64,000 nt of DNA. It comes from Alphaproteobacteria bacterium (GTDB taxonomy: Bacteria > Pseudomonadota > Alphaproteobacteria > Micavibrionales > Micavibrionaceae). Both the position numbers and the translations under genes were made by a program. The stretch lies in NCBI GenBank assembly GCA_020848095.1, contig JADLAT010000017.1, positions 1-64,000 on the forward strand, read 5' to 3'. Positions 42,463-51,065 of the stretch are shown here, in pieces. The notes beneath the pieces were generated by a model. That model was not told the DNA's origin and ran no database searches. It saw only the letters and a program-made list of their open reading frames with translations. Within the stretch, counting starts at the first letter, position 1; each line of letters starts with the position of its first letter.

Positions 42463-44112
42463 GTGAGCGGTTTTGTTGACACTTTAAAACAACTTGGACC
42501 ATCCAGACTTGCTATAATGGGCGGAATTCTGGTCGGTATGCTTTTGTTTTTCGTTTTCGTTTCCCTGCGGGTAGCCACCCCGGAAATGAAACTTCTCTAC
42601 GGCGATCTGGCCAGTGTTGATTCCGGCGCTATCGCTGCAAAACTCGAGGAAGCCGGCATTCCCTACGCCGTGTCCCCGGATGGGACGCGCATATCCGCCT
42701 CTGCGGAAGATATAGGCAGAGCGCGGCTCTTGCTGGCTGAGGCCGGCCTCCCCAATGGCGGGTCGCTGGGTTATAAAATATTCGACCAGCAATCGGGCTT
42801 TGGCACAACCAACTTTGTCCAGAACATCAATCAGGTTCGCGCGCTTGAGGGGGAACTGGTGCGCACCATCAGCTCACTGGAAAGTGTCCGCAGCGCGCGT
42901 GTTCACCTTGTCCTGCCCCAGCGGGAGCTTTTCTCAAGAGAGCCCCGCCCCTCCAGCGCCAGCGTCTATCTGGGCATACGGCCCGGCGCGCATCTGGAGC
43001 AGCAAACCATCTATGCCATACAATCGCTCGTTGCCTCCGCTGTTCCGGATCTTAAGGCAACGAATGTGACCATCATCGACAGTAATGGCACCTTACTGGC
43101 CAAAGGTGGCGGAGAGACCGAAGCCGGCATGATGAGCGCCAAGGCCGAGGAAATGCGCCGTAATTACGAATCGCGCCTGACGGAAAAAATTGAAGATCAG
43201 GTCAGCCGCGTTGTCGGCTTCGGCAGTGTGCGGGCCATCGTCACGGCGGAAATGAATTTCGACCGCATCAGCACCAATGAAGAGGTCTTCGACCCCGAAG
43301 GACAAGTGGTTCGCTCGACGCAGTCCAATTCCGAAAACTCTCTTGAGCGCACCCCTCTATCCGAAGAGGTCGGCGTTCAAAACAACCTGCCCGGTGTCGG
43401 CGGCAATCTTCTGGCCGACAACCAGCCCTCAACCGAAAGTACCGCCACTGGTGAAGTCACCAATTTTGAAATCAGTAAAACCCTGCGCAATACTGTGCGC
43501 GAGGTTGGAGAGGTTCAAAAGCTTTCCATTTCCGTTCTCATTGATGGTCGATACACGACGGCGGAAAATGGCGATAAAATCTATGAAGAGCGTAGCCCGG
43601 AAGAATTGCAAAAAATCGAGGATCTCGTCCGCAGCGCCACAGGATTTAATACCGAGCGCGGCGATATCCTGACTGTGCGCAATATGCGTTTTGCTGAAAT
43701 TGATGTGGGCGATGGCGGACTGGATGAAAGCCTGCTCTTTGGCTTTGAAAAATCAGATTTGATCAGCATGGCGGAAATTCTCCTCATCAGCATCATGATC
43801 ATTCTGGTGGTTCTTCTTGTGCTGCAGCCTATGGTCTCAAGACTGCTCAGTACAGAAGGCGGGGACATGCCGCAGGATATTGAGGCTGATCTTCTGGCCA
43901 TGCGTCCGATGAACCCTGCGCTCGCAGCCCCTGTCGGCGGTGGCGAGGACTATATTCCGCCCGAGCCTTCCGAGGAAGAGAGCCTGATCAATATCCAAGG
44001 TGTTGAGGGTAAGGTTAAATCCTCCTCCATCAAAAAAGTTGAAGAGATCGTTGAAAATTACCCTTCTGAAACCGTTTCGGTTATTCGTAGCTGGATGACG
44101 CAGGAAAGCTGA
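42463..44112 (+). CDS. fliF: MS-ring protein FliF
   Basis: Forms the MS ring in the inner membrane, the base of the flagellum. The 549 residues have an N-terminal membrane helix (about 17-36), ring-building motifs (LYGDL, GYKIFDQQSGFGTTNFVQNINQVRALEGELVRTI, SARVHLVLPQRELFSRE), a C-terminal membrane helix (MAEILLISIMIILVVLLVLQPMV) and the FliG-binding tail EEIVENYPSETVSVIRSWM. The start is GTG. It leads the fliF-fliG-fliH-fliN-motA-hydrolase-flbD run, like the Caulobacter fliF operon. Confidence 0.97.
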   Translation: MSGFVDTLKQLGPSRLAIMGGILVGMLLFFVFVSLRVATPEMKLLYGDLASVDSGAIAAKLEEAGIPYAVSPDGTRISASAEDIGRARLLLAEAGLPNGGSLGYKIFDQQSGFGTTNFVQNINQVRALEGELVRTISSLESVRSARVHLVLPQRELFSREPRPSSASVYLGIRPGAHLEQQTIYAIQSLVASAVPDLKATNVTIIDSNGTLLAKGGGETEAGMMSAKAEEMRRNYESRLTEKIEDQVSRVVGFGSVRAIVTAEMNFDRISTNEEVFDPEGQVVRSTQSNSENSLERTPLSEEVGVQNNLPGVGGNLLADNQPSTESTATGEVTNFEISKTLRNTVREVGEVQKLSISVLIDGRYTTAENGDKIYEERSPEELQKIEDLVRSATGFNTERGDILTVRNMRFAEIDVGDGGLDESLLFGFEKSDLISMAEILLISIMIILVVLLVLQPMVSRLLSTEGGDMPQDIEADLLAMRPMNPALAAPVGGGEDYIPPEPSEEESLINIQGVEGKVKSSSIKKVEEIVENYPSETVSVIRSWMTQES

Positions 44113-44150
44113 TACACTCAATAAAAAGATAAGAACAACGGAGAGTTACT

Positions 44151-45176
44151 ATTTCTATTCGCGTACGTGAAGATTACAGAACGCTTAGCGGGCCTGAAAA
44201 GGCCGCTATTCTCGTGCTGTCCTTAAGCGAGGATCAGGCTTCCAAAATCTTCCAGCAAATGGATGATGATGAAATCATGGAAATCTCGCAAACCGTTGCG
44301 GGGCTCGGCAAGATCAGCCCTGCCGTGGTGGAGCGTCTGTTTGTTGATTTTGCCGAGCAGATGAGCTCGACAAACGTCCTTATCGGTACGCAGGACAGTA
44401 CAGAGCGCCTTTTGTCCAAAGCCGGGCTGGATCAGAGCCGCATTGAAAATATCATGGAGGAAATCCGCGGTCCCGCCGGGCGGACCATGTGGGAAAAACT
44501 CGGTAATGTCGGGGAGGAAGTGCTGGCCGCCTTCTTGCAAAAGGAATACCCGCAAACCGTTTCGGTGGTTCTCTCCAAAATATCAACCGATCACGCCGCC
44601 CGTGTTCTGGCGCTTTTGCCGGAGAATTTTGCGCTGGAGGTTATCCACCGTATGCTGCGGATGGAGGCCGTTCAAAAAGATATTCTGGATGAGGTCGAGC
44701 GGACCTTGCGCCAGGAATTCATGACCAATCTGGCTAAGACCCAGCGGCGCGACAGCCACGAGCTTATTGCCGAGATTTTCAACTCGCTTGATCGGGCCGT
44801 TGAAACGCGCTTCATGGAGGAGCTTGAGAAATCGGCGCCGGATGCGGCTGAGAAAATCCGCTCCCTCATGTTCACTTTCGAGGATCTGGTCAATCTCGAT
44901 CCGGCCTCGACCCAGACCCTTATCCGCGCTGCCGACAAGGACAAGCTGCCGATCGCGCTCAAGGGGGCGACCGAAACGCTCAAGGATCTGTTCTTCTCCA
45001 ATATGTCGGAGCGTGCGGCAAAAATCATGAAAGAAGACATGGCGGCCATGGGGCCGGTTCGCCTCAAGGACGTGGAAGAAGCCCAGCAGTACATCGTCAA
45101 TGTGGCAAAAGACCTCGAGGCAAGAGGCGAGATCACCATCGCAAGCGGCGATGCCGAAGATGAGCTGATCTACTAG
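44151..45176 (+). CDS. fliG: Flagellar switch protein FliG with an apparent ATT start
   Basis: Rotor protein linking FliF to FliM and facing the stator. The conserved N-terminus [20 protein letters not shown] lies upstream of the first canonical start in this frame (GTG 44214), which would delete part of it. Between the in-frame stop at 44130 and 44214 there is no ATG, GTG or TTG. ATT at 44151 is preceded at five bases by GGAGAG and gives a 341-residue protein starting ISIRVREDY, the right family length. The C-terminal torque domain with its [20 protein letters not shown] region is intact. Confidence 0.92.
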   Translation: MSIRVREDYRTLSGPEKAAILVLSLSEDQASKIFQQMDDDEIMEISQTVAGLGKISPAVVERLFVDFAEQMSSTNVLIGTQDSTERLLSKAGLDQSRIENIMEEIRGPAGRTMWEKLGNVGEEVLAAFLQKEYPQTVSVVLSKISTDHAARVLALLPENFALEVIHRMLRMEAVQKDILDEVERTLRQEFMTNLAKTQRRDSHELIAEIFNSLDRAVETRFMEELEKSAPDAAEKIRSLMFTFEDLVNLDPASTQTLIRAADKDKLPIALKGATETLKDLFFSNMSERAAKIMKEDMAAMGPVRLKDVEEAQQYIVNVAKDLEARGEITIASGDAEDELIY

Positions 45177-45205
45177 CCGCCAGGTAAGGAAGGGCTCTAA
45201 TAGCT

Positions 45206-45925
45206 GTGGCCAGAAGCGACGAGAAATTTCTTTTCAATATGCATATGTTCAATAGCGATGAAGACGCATTGGACAAGCAATTGGCTGAGGGCGAAGAGCC
45301 GCCGGTTATCTATGAAGAGGCCGAGTATGAAGCCGCCAAGGCCGCCGCCTTTGCCGAGGGGCGTAAACAGGCGGAAACCGAGGCCGCCGCCAGCCGGGCG
45401 CAACATTTGACTGCGCTCATGGATACTGTTGCCAAGAATATCACCGCCCTTTTCGCGCAGGAATATCTGCGGGAAAAAATATATGAGCGTGAAGCTGTTG
45501 ACCTTACCTTGAAAATCTTTAAAAAACTCTTTCCGGCCTACACGGCTGCGCATGGCTTTGAAGAACTTCAGGGCTTTATCACCGGCGTTCTTGAAAAACA
45601 TAGCGGCCAGAAAAAAATCAGTATTTTTGTTGAGCCCGACTTTGCGGCGGGCGTTGAAAAGTTCATAACGCCGCTTTCCGCGCAGCACCAAGGGGTGAAC
45701 TTCGCCATCACCGCCGATGAGAGCGTAAAATCAGGAAGCTGTAAAATCCGCTGGGAAGATGGCGGCGCGGTCAAAAACAACGAAGCCATCGCTGAGGAAA
45801 TTCTGGGCATTCTGCAGGATGCTCTTGCAGCGGGAAGCGCAAAAGGCCATGATAAAGATAACGATGACGATGCGTCCGTAAAGGGCCGGGAAACACAATC
45901 CGGAGCGGAGAACCCCGATGAGTGA
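45206..45925 (+). CDS. fliH: Flagellar export regulator FliH
   Basis: Links the export ATPase FliI to the C ring. The 239 residues have a charged N-terminus, a central Ala/Glu-rich helix (AAKAAAFAEGRKQAETEAAAS) and a C-terminal FliH-type domain ending near DALAAGS. It is the counterpart of Caulobacter FlbE. The GTG at 45206 lies 11 bases after AAGGAAGGG. In-frame ATA at 45200 has better spacing, so the start is uncertain. It overlaps fliN by eight bases. Confidence 0.82.
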   Translation: MARSDEKFLFNMHMFNSDEDALDKQLAEGEEPPVIYEEAEYEAAKAAAFAEGRKQAETEAAASRAQHLTALMDTVAKNITALFAQEYLREKIYEREAVDLTLKIFKKLFPAYTAAHGFEELQGFITGVLEKHSGQKKISIFVEPDFAAGVEKFITPLSAQHQGVNFAITADESVKSGSCKIRWEDGGAVKNNEAIAEEILGILQDALAAGSAKGHDKDNDDDASVKGRETQSGAENPDE

Positions 45926-46340
45926 TGATAACCAGAATAAAGATGGCGGCGCTTCCGTTGGACAGGATGAGATCGACAGCATGTTCGATACGCCGCCGGC
46001 GGCTGACAAGCCTATGAATCTAAGCCAGATTGAGGCCACCGAAGGCTCCTCAACAGAGCAGGACCGTCAATACGCCGTGGGCGAGCCTATGGCCGACAGC
46101 GTTACGGCCATCTATGATATCCCTGTGCAGATTTCTGCCGTTCTGGGCCGCTCGACCATGCAGGTCAGCCAGCTTTTGAAACTGGGCCGGGGCGCTGTGG
46201 TGGAGCTGGACCGCAAAGTCGGCGAAGCTATAGACATTTACGTCAATAACCGGCTGGTCGCGCGCGGGGAAGTCGTTGTTGTCGAGGATAAGCTGGGTAT
46301 AACCATGACCGAAATTGTCAAATCCGACCGCACAAGTTAA
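45918..46340 (+). CDS. fliN: Flagellar switch protein FliN
   Basis: C-ring subunit, 140 residues. The C-terminal SpoA domain is typical: YDIPVQISAVLGRSTMQVSQ, LKLGRGAVVELDRKVGEAID and ARGEVVVVEDKLGI. The N-terminus carries GQDEIDSMFD (15-24), very like the CheY-binding motif of FliM, so it may also bind CheY-P. Confidence 0.95.
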   Translation: MSDDNQNKDGGASVGQDEIDSMFDTPPAADKPMNLSQIEATEGSSTEQDRQYAVGEPMADSVTAIYDIPVQISAVLGRSTMQVSQLLKLGRGAVVELDRKVGEAIDIYVNNRLVARGEVVVVEDKLGITMTEIVKSDRTS

Positions 46341-46381
46341 TAAACCGCAATCAAGCAGGACCGAACCGGAAAAAACAAATC

Positions 46382-47245
46382 ATGAGCGAAGCAGCACATA
46401 ATGCCATGCCGGGAGACGCCGCCAACGCCGATAACAGCCCCCTTCCCCTTATAAAGCTTCAGCCGTCCGAAAAACGTCCTGATCTGGCCTCTATCCTAGG
46501 GCTGATCTTCGCCACTGGTTTTATTGCGGTGGCTATCTTGATGGGGAAAAGCGATGCCAGCTTCTTTAATGTCCCCTCCCTTCTGATTGTATTATTCGGC
46601 ACCATGGCGGCCACGGCCATTTCCTATACGGTGGAGGAGCTGGGTCAGGCCGGACGACTGCTTGGAAAATCTTTATTCCGCACGACACAGAATCATTCCA
46701 AAATGGCTTCTGACCTTATTGATCTGGCCGTTGTGGCAAAGAAAAAAGGGCCACTGGCGCTTTCGGCCTATGAAAGTGAACTGCGGAATGAGCCTTTTCT
46801 CCACCGCGCCATGCAGATGGTGATTGACGGCTATAATCCCGATGATATTGATTTTTTACTCTCGCAAGAGCTTGAGGCCGGGGCGGAGCGGCATAAACGC
46901 GCTGCCAGTATTGCCCGGCGCTCCTCCGAAGTAGCGCCCGCCATGGGGTTGATCGGTACGCTGGTCGGGCTGGTCCAGATGCTGGCCAATCTGGAAACGC
47001 CGGAAACCATCGGCCCGGCGATGGCGCTGGCCCTGCTCACCACATTCTATGGCGCTATTTTGGGAACCGTTATCATGGCCCCGCTGGCGGTCAAGCTGGA
47101 AAAACGCTCCAGCGATGAAACCCTGATCAAAACCATGATCCGCATTACCGCCACCTCCATGGCGCGTCAGGAAAACCCCCGTAAACTTGAAATGCTGCTT
47201 AACGCGGAGCTTTCCCCGTCCGAGCGGCTACGGTATTTTGATTAA
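46382..47245 (+). CDS. motA: Flagellar stator protein MotA
   Basis: Ion-channel stator subunit of 287 residues with four membrane segments. Key parts are VPSLLIVLFGTMAATAISY, the cytoplasmic loop with RNEPFLHRAMQMVIDGY, and the pore helices APAMGLIGTLVGLVQML and GPAMALALLTTFYGAILGTVI with conserved Pro/Gly. It belongs to the MotA/PomA class. It is 26 kb away from motB, inside the fliF operon; its stop directly abuts the next gene. Confidence 0.9.
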   Translation: MSEAAHNAMPGDAANADNSPLPLIKLQPSEKRPDLASILGLIFATGFIAVAILMGKSDASFFNVPSLLIVLFGTMAATAISYTVEELGQAGRLLGKSLFRTTQNHSKMASDLIDLAVVAKKKGPLALSAYESELRNEPFLHRAMQMVIDGYNPDDIDFLLSQELEAGAERHKRAASIARRSSEVAPAMGLIGTLVGLVQMLANLETPETIGPAMALALLTTFYGAILGTVIMAPLAVKLEKRSSDETLIKTMIRITATSMARQENPRKLEMLLNAELSPSERLRYFD

Positions 47246-48070
47246 ATGCGCATTCTTCTTGTAACGCCTCTCGTCCTTATCGTGCTTTATCTTGCCTTTG
47301 TTGCGGCGCTCTACCTGACCCAGCGCGACCATATTTATCTGCCCGCCTCAAACCCGCCGAACCGCGCCGAGCTTACCGCTCATGAATTAACTGCTCAAGA
47401 TATTACCGTTACGCCGGAGGAAAATCTGAGCCTTCATGGCTGGTATTTTCCGCCCACGCCCGAAAACGGGAGGGTGATTTTGCTGTTTCACGGCAATTCC
47501 GGCGATATCTCAGGCAGAGTCTTTAAAGCCGCGCCCTTTCTTGCGCAAGGCTACGGCGTACTTCTTGCCGAATACCGGGGTTATGGCGGCAATCCGGGAA
47601 AACCAACGGAGGCCGGGCTTTATAAAGACGCGCAGGCCTATTACGACTGGCTGATTGAAAACGGGACAAAGCCGGAGAACATTATTCTCTATGGCGAATC
47701 GCTTGGCTCCGGCGTGGCTGTTGAAATGGCCGCGCGAAACGGCGCACATGCGCTTATTCTCGAAGTGCCCTACGCCTCCTTGCTGGAGATCGGGCGAAGA
47801 AATTACTTTTTTATTCCGTTTCTTGAGTATCTGATGACGGATCAATTCCGTTCCGATCTGAAAATTTCCACTCTGACCATGCCGAAATTGTTCCTGATCG
47901 CCGGGCAAGATACGGTGATCGGCGCGCAAACCGGCATAAATCTGTATGAAATGGCGCCCGCGCCCAAAACCTTAAAAGTTTTTGATGAAGCGCCGCACAA
48001 CGGCGTGTACGATTTCGATGCACAGGCTATCATTTTGCACTTTCTAAAATCGCTTGAGACGGGGAAATAA
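47246..48070 (+). CDS. Membrane-anchored alpha/beta hydrolase
   Basis: A 274-residue serine hydrolase of the BEM46/ABHD13-like group. One N-terminal membrane helix (LLVTPLVLIVLYLAFVAALYL) anchors it. The oxyanion motif is HGNSGD; the nucleophile Ser152 sits in GESLGSG; Asp222 (GQDTVIG) and His251 (PHNGVYD) complete the triad. The substrate is unknown. It starts on the base after the motA stop and is followed by flbD after three bases, so it is expressed with the switch/stator genes. No hydrolase is expected there in the Caulobacter-type order. Confidence 0.88.
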   Translation: MRILLVTPLVLIVLYLAFVAALYLTQRDHIYLPASNPPNRAELTAHELTAQDITVTPEENLSLHGWYFPPTPENGRVILLFHGNSGDISGRVFKAAPFLAQGYGVLLAEYRGYGGNPGKPTEAGLYKDAQAYYDWLIENGTKPENIILYGESLGSGVAVEMAARNGAHALILEVPYASLLEIGRRNYFFIPFLEYLMTDQFRSDLKISTLTMPKLFLIAGQDTVIGAQTGINLYEMAPAPKTLKVFDEAPHNGVYDFDAQAIILHFLKSLETGK

Positions 48071-48073
48071 CCA

Positions 48074-49474
48074 ATGCGCCTTATGATTATCGGACAACTC
48101 GAAGGTTATATTTCGCAAGCAGGCAAGATTGCGCTGCAAAAGGGCGCAAAAGTCATTCACTGCGAAGATACGGAACAGGCTATCGGCGCGCTGCTCAACG
48201 GGCGCGGCGCGGATCTGGCCATGATCGACGTTAAGCAGAAAATCCGGGAATTTATCGACCGGCTTGCGTCCGAGCGCATTCACATGCCCGTGATTGCCTG
48301 CGGCATTGATACCGACGCGCGGGCCGCTGTGAAGGCCATCCAGCAAGGGGCCAAGGAATACGTTCCGCTTCCGCCCGATGCGGAATTGATCGCTGCCGTT
48401 CTGGCCGCCGTCACCGAAGAACAAAGCAATATGATCGCCGCCGACCCTTCCATGCAAACGGTGGTGAAGCTGGCGGATAAAATCGCCCCTTCCGATGCCA
48501 CCATCCTCATCACCGGGGAATCGGGGACAGGTAAAGAGGTGATGAGTCAGTATATCCACCGCAAATCCAAACGGGCGCAGGCGCCTTTCGTGGCCGTCAA
48601 TTGCGCGGCCATCCCGGAAAACCTTCTGGAATCAGAACTGTTCGGTCATGAAAAGGGCGCCTTCACCGGTGCGACCGGGCGGAGGATCGGTAAATTCGAG
48701 GAAGCCCATTCCGGCACGCTTTTGCTCGATGAGGTCAGCGAAATGCACCCGCAGCTTCAGGCAAAGCTCCTGCGCGCCATTCAGGAACGGGAGATTACCC
48801 GCGTTGGCTCCAACAACGCGGTCAAGGTTGATGTGCGGATTATTGCCACCTCCAACCGCAATCTTGAACAATCCGTCCAAAAGGGCGATTTCCGCGAAGA
48901 TCTTTATTTCCGCCTGAATGTCGTTAATCTTGGCCTGCCGCCTCTGCGCGAGCGCCCCGGCGATATTGTTACGCTGGGCCAGTTTTTTGCCGATAAATAC
49001 GCCGATGCCAATGGTATGAAGCGCAAAAAACTCTCTGAAAACGCTAAAGCCAAACTGGTCGGCTATGGCTGGCGCGGCAATATCCGGGAGCTGGAAAACA
49101 CCATGCACCGCGCCATTTTGGTCTCGGTTGAGGATGAACTGGAGGCTCTGGCGATCCATGTGCAGGAAAGCGCCTTTTCCCCCGGCGCGCCCGGCACGAC
49201 CGCCAAGACGCCGGAGACCACCGCTGGCGGAACATCCGCAACGGGAACCGCAGGAGGAAGAACGTTGAAAAACCCCGGCGCGGTAGAGGCCTTGGTCGGG
49301 CGCACCATCGCCGATGTCGAGCGGAATATGATCATCAACACGCTGGAGCATTGCCTCGGTAACCGGACGCATGCGGCCAATATTCTGGGGATTTCCATCC
49401 GCACCTTGCGCAACAAGCTCAATACATATAAAGATGAGGGGCTTGATGTCCCTGCGACGGCGAGCGGGGATTAA
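48074..49474 (+). CDS. flbD: Sigma-54-dependent flagellar regulator FlbD
   Basis: AAA+ activator of sigma-54 promoters for rod, hook and filament genes. It has an N-terminal receiver-like domain (1-115) that lacks the usual acidic pair but keeps an Asp at 52, as FlbD proteins do. The ATPase domain has GESGTGKE, GAFTGA (sigma-54 contact), LLLDEVSEM and RLNVVNLGLPPLRER, and a C-terminal Fis-type helix-turn-helix (NRTHAANILGISIRTLRNKL) follows. The domains are linked by a Thr/Gly-rich stretch. It is close to Caulobacter FlbD throughout. Likely targets here are the sites at 14624, 25731 and 31665; FliX is its regulator. Confidence 0.96.
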   Translation: MRLMIIGQLEGYISQAGKIALQKGAKVIHCEDTEQAIGALLNGRGADLAMIDVKQKIREFIDRLASERIHMPVIACGIDTDARAAVKAIQQGAKEYVPLPPDAELIAAVLAAVTEEQSNMIAADPSMQTVVKLADKIAPSDATILITGESGTGKEVMSQYIHRKSKRAQAPFVAVNCAAIPENLLESELFGHEKGAFTGATGRRIGKFEEAHSGTLLLDEVSEMHPQLQAKLLRAIQEREITRVGSNNAVKVDVRIIATSNRNLEQSVQKGDFREDLYFRLNVVNLGLPPLRERPGDIVTLGQFFADKYADANGMKRKKLSENAKAKLVGYGWRGNIRELENTMHRAILVSVEDELEALAIHVQESAFSPGAPGTTAKTPETTAGGTSATGTAGGRTLKNPGAVEALVGRTIADVERNMIINTLEHCLGNRTHAANILGISIRTLRNKLNTYKDEGLDVPATASGD

Positions 49475-49498
49475 TCCCTTAAAAAGGGGCCAGACTCC

Positions 49499-49972
49499 CT
49501 ACTCTTCCGCCGCTTCAACGCGCAGCACTGTGCCCTTAAGTGCCAGAACGCGCACCTTGCTGCCGGCGGGCATATTTTGTACCGCGCTCTCAATGCGCCA
49601 GAGGGAATCATCAACGCTCACGCGTCCGAAACCATCAATAACGGGTTCCTCCAGCGTGAAAATGCGGCCAACATATTGTTCACCGCGCCGGTTTAGAAAC
49701 GGCTCCTGCGCGTGCGCCTGATCCGGATTTCTCTTTTTGTAAACCCGCCAGCCGACAGCCCCCGCAAGCGCCAACAAGGCCCAGATCATAAACTGCGCGG
49801 GCCAGCCCATCCCCGGGAACACCAACAAAACAGCGCCCGTTAAAACCCCGGAAACGCCCAGCCAGAGAAAGAAAAAGCTCATGGTCGATATTTCAAGCAC
49901 AAGGAAAACCCCGGCCAGAATCCACCAATGCCAGTATTCCATCTGCGTCATTTCAAAGCCGAAGATTTCCAT
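49499..49972 (-). CDS. nfeD: NfeD-family membrane protein
   Basis: A 157-residue short NfeD protein: about three membrane segments (about 15-90) and a C-terminal OB-fold (YVGRIFTLEEPVIDGFGRVS, SKVRVLALKGTVLRVE). It works with SPFH/stomatin proteins in membrane quality control. The start directly follows the stop of the upstream SPFH gene, so the two form one operon. Confidence 0.92.
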   Translation of the reverse strand: MEIFGFEMTQMEYWHWWILAGVFLVLEISTMSFFFLWLGVSGVLTGAVLLVFPGMGWPAQFMIWALLALAGAVGWRVYKKRNPDQAHAQEPFLNRRGEQYVGRIFTLEEPVIDGFGRVSVDDSLWRIESAVQNMPAGSKVRVLALKGTVLRVEAAEE

Positions 49973-50914
49973 CTAGCCGATCTTTCCTTTTTTATCAAAA
50001 GCATCCCGCGCGATTTCAGCGACACCACCCAGCGCGCCAATAACATTCGAGGCCTCCAGCGGCATGAACAAAATCTTCTGGTTCGGGGAATGGGCAAACT
50101 CCGCGAGGGTTTCAATATATTTCTGCGCCACGAAGTAATTGATGGCCTGCACGTTGCCGCCCGCGATGGCATCGGACACCATCTGCGTGGCTCTGGCTTC
50201 GGCTTCGGCTTCGCGCTCTCTGGCTTCTGCGTCACGAAATGCCGCTTCCTTGCGCCCTTCCGATTCCAGAATTTGTGCCTGTTTTTCCCCTTCGGCCCGC
50301 AGGATCGCAGCCTCCCGGTGGCCGCCGGCTTCGGTGACGGTTGCGCGTTTTTCACGCTCGGCCTTCATCTGCCGGGCCATTGAATCCACCAGATCGCGCG
50401 GCGGCGTGATATCCTTGATCTCAATCCGCGTGACTTTGATGCCCCATGGCTCGGTCGCTTCATCAACAATCGTCAGCAACCGCGCATTGATCTTATCGCG
50501 TTCGGAGAGCAGTTCATCCAGATCCATAGACCCCATAACGGTCCGCAGATTCGTCATGGTCAGGTTCAAGACCGCACGCTCAAGATCACGCACCTCATAG
50601 GCGGCTCTGGCGGCGTTTAAAATCTGATAGAAGACCACGCCATCCACCTGCACCAAGGCGTTATCTTTTGTAATAACCTCCTGAGAGGGCACGTCCAGCA
50701 CCGTTTCCATCATGCTGAGCTTCGCGCCGACCGCATCGACAAAGGGCACGATGAAATGCAGACCCGGCTCCATTGTGGTGGTGTATTTGCCAAAACGCTC
50801 AACCGTATATTGATAGCCCTGCGGCACGGCCTTAATGCCCTTAAAAACCAGAAGGACGCAAAGCCCCACAAAAACAATGACAAAAACTTCCACGGAAAAA
50901 CTCCCCAACAACAT
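49973..50914 (-). CDS. qmcA: SPFH/stomatin-like protein (QmcA type)
   Basis: A 313-residue inner-membrane scaffold with one N-terminal helix (VEVFVIVFVGLCVLLVFKGI), a band-7 domain (VPQGYQYTVERFGKYTTTMEPGLHFIVPF to ATEPWGIKVTRIEIKDI) and a coiled coil rich in AEGEKQAQILESEGRKEAA. It oligomerises into microdomains with NfeD. It is unrelated to flagellar assembly as far as known. Confidence 0.92.
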   Translation of the reverse strand: MLLGSFSVEVFVIVFVGLCVLLVFKGIKAVPQGYQYTVERFGKYTTTMEPGLHFIVPFVDAVGAKLSMMETVLDVPSQEVITKDNALVQVDGVVFYQILNAARAAYEVRDLERAVLNLTMTNLRTVMGSMDLDELLSERDKINARLLTIVDEATEPWGIKVTRIEIKDITPPRDLVDSMARQMKAEREKRATVTEAGGHREAAILRAEGEKQAQILESEGRKEAAFRDAEAREREAEAEARATQMVSDAIAGGNVQAINYFVAQKYIETLAEFAHSPNQKILFMPLEASNVIGALGGVAEIARDAFDKKGKIG

Positions 50915-50995
50915 TTAAAAAACGATTCTTCTCAAAAGGATTGTCACAGATAAAGCCCGCTGGCTCAAGGGGATGTTCCCCGCCGCCCGCCTTTC

Positions 50996-51027
50996 TTAAC
51001 TGTTTATTAACCTGGCTTCGCTACAAT
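50996..51027 (+). promoter_or_regulatory. CtrA-type promoter upstream of the 51.1 kb orphan gene and flhA
   Basis: TTAACTGTTTATTAACC contains TTAA-N7-TTAA (50996-51010). TACAAT (51022-51027) follows after exactly 11 bases. The box ends 54 bases before the ATG at 51066, almost the same as at 29311. It may also serve flhA downstream. Confidence 0.75.
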
Positions 51028-51065
51028 CTGGAGGACAAAGTAAAAAACAGATTTAAGGAATACTC

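Noticed and set aside
42291-42479. 62-codon plus-strand frame (GTG start) in the fliF leader
   Set aside because: No ribosome site, runs over the fliF start in another frame, and its composition looks random.
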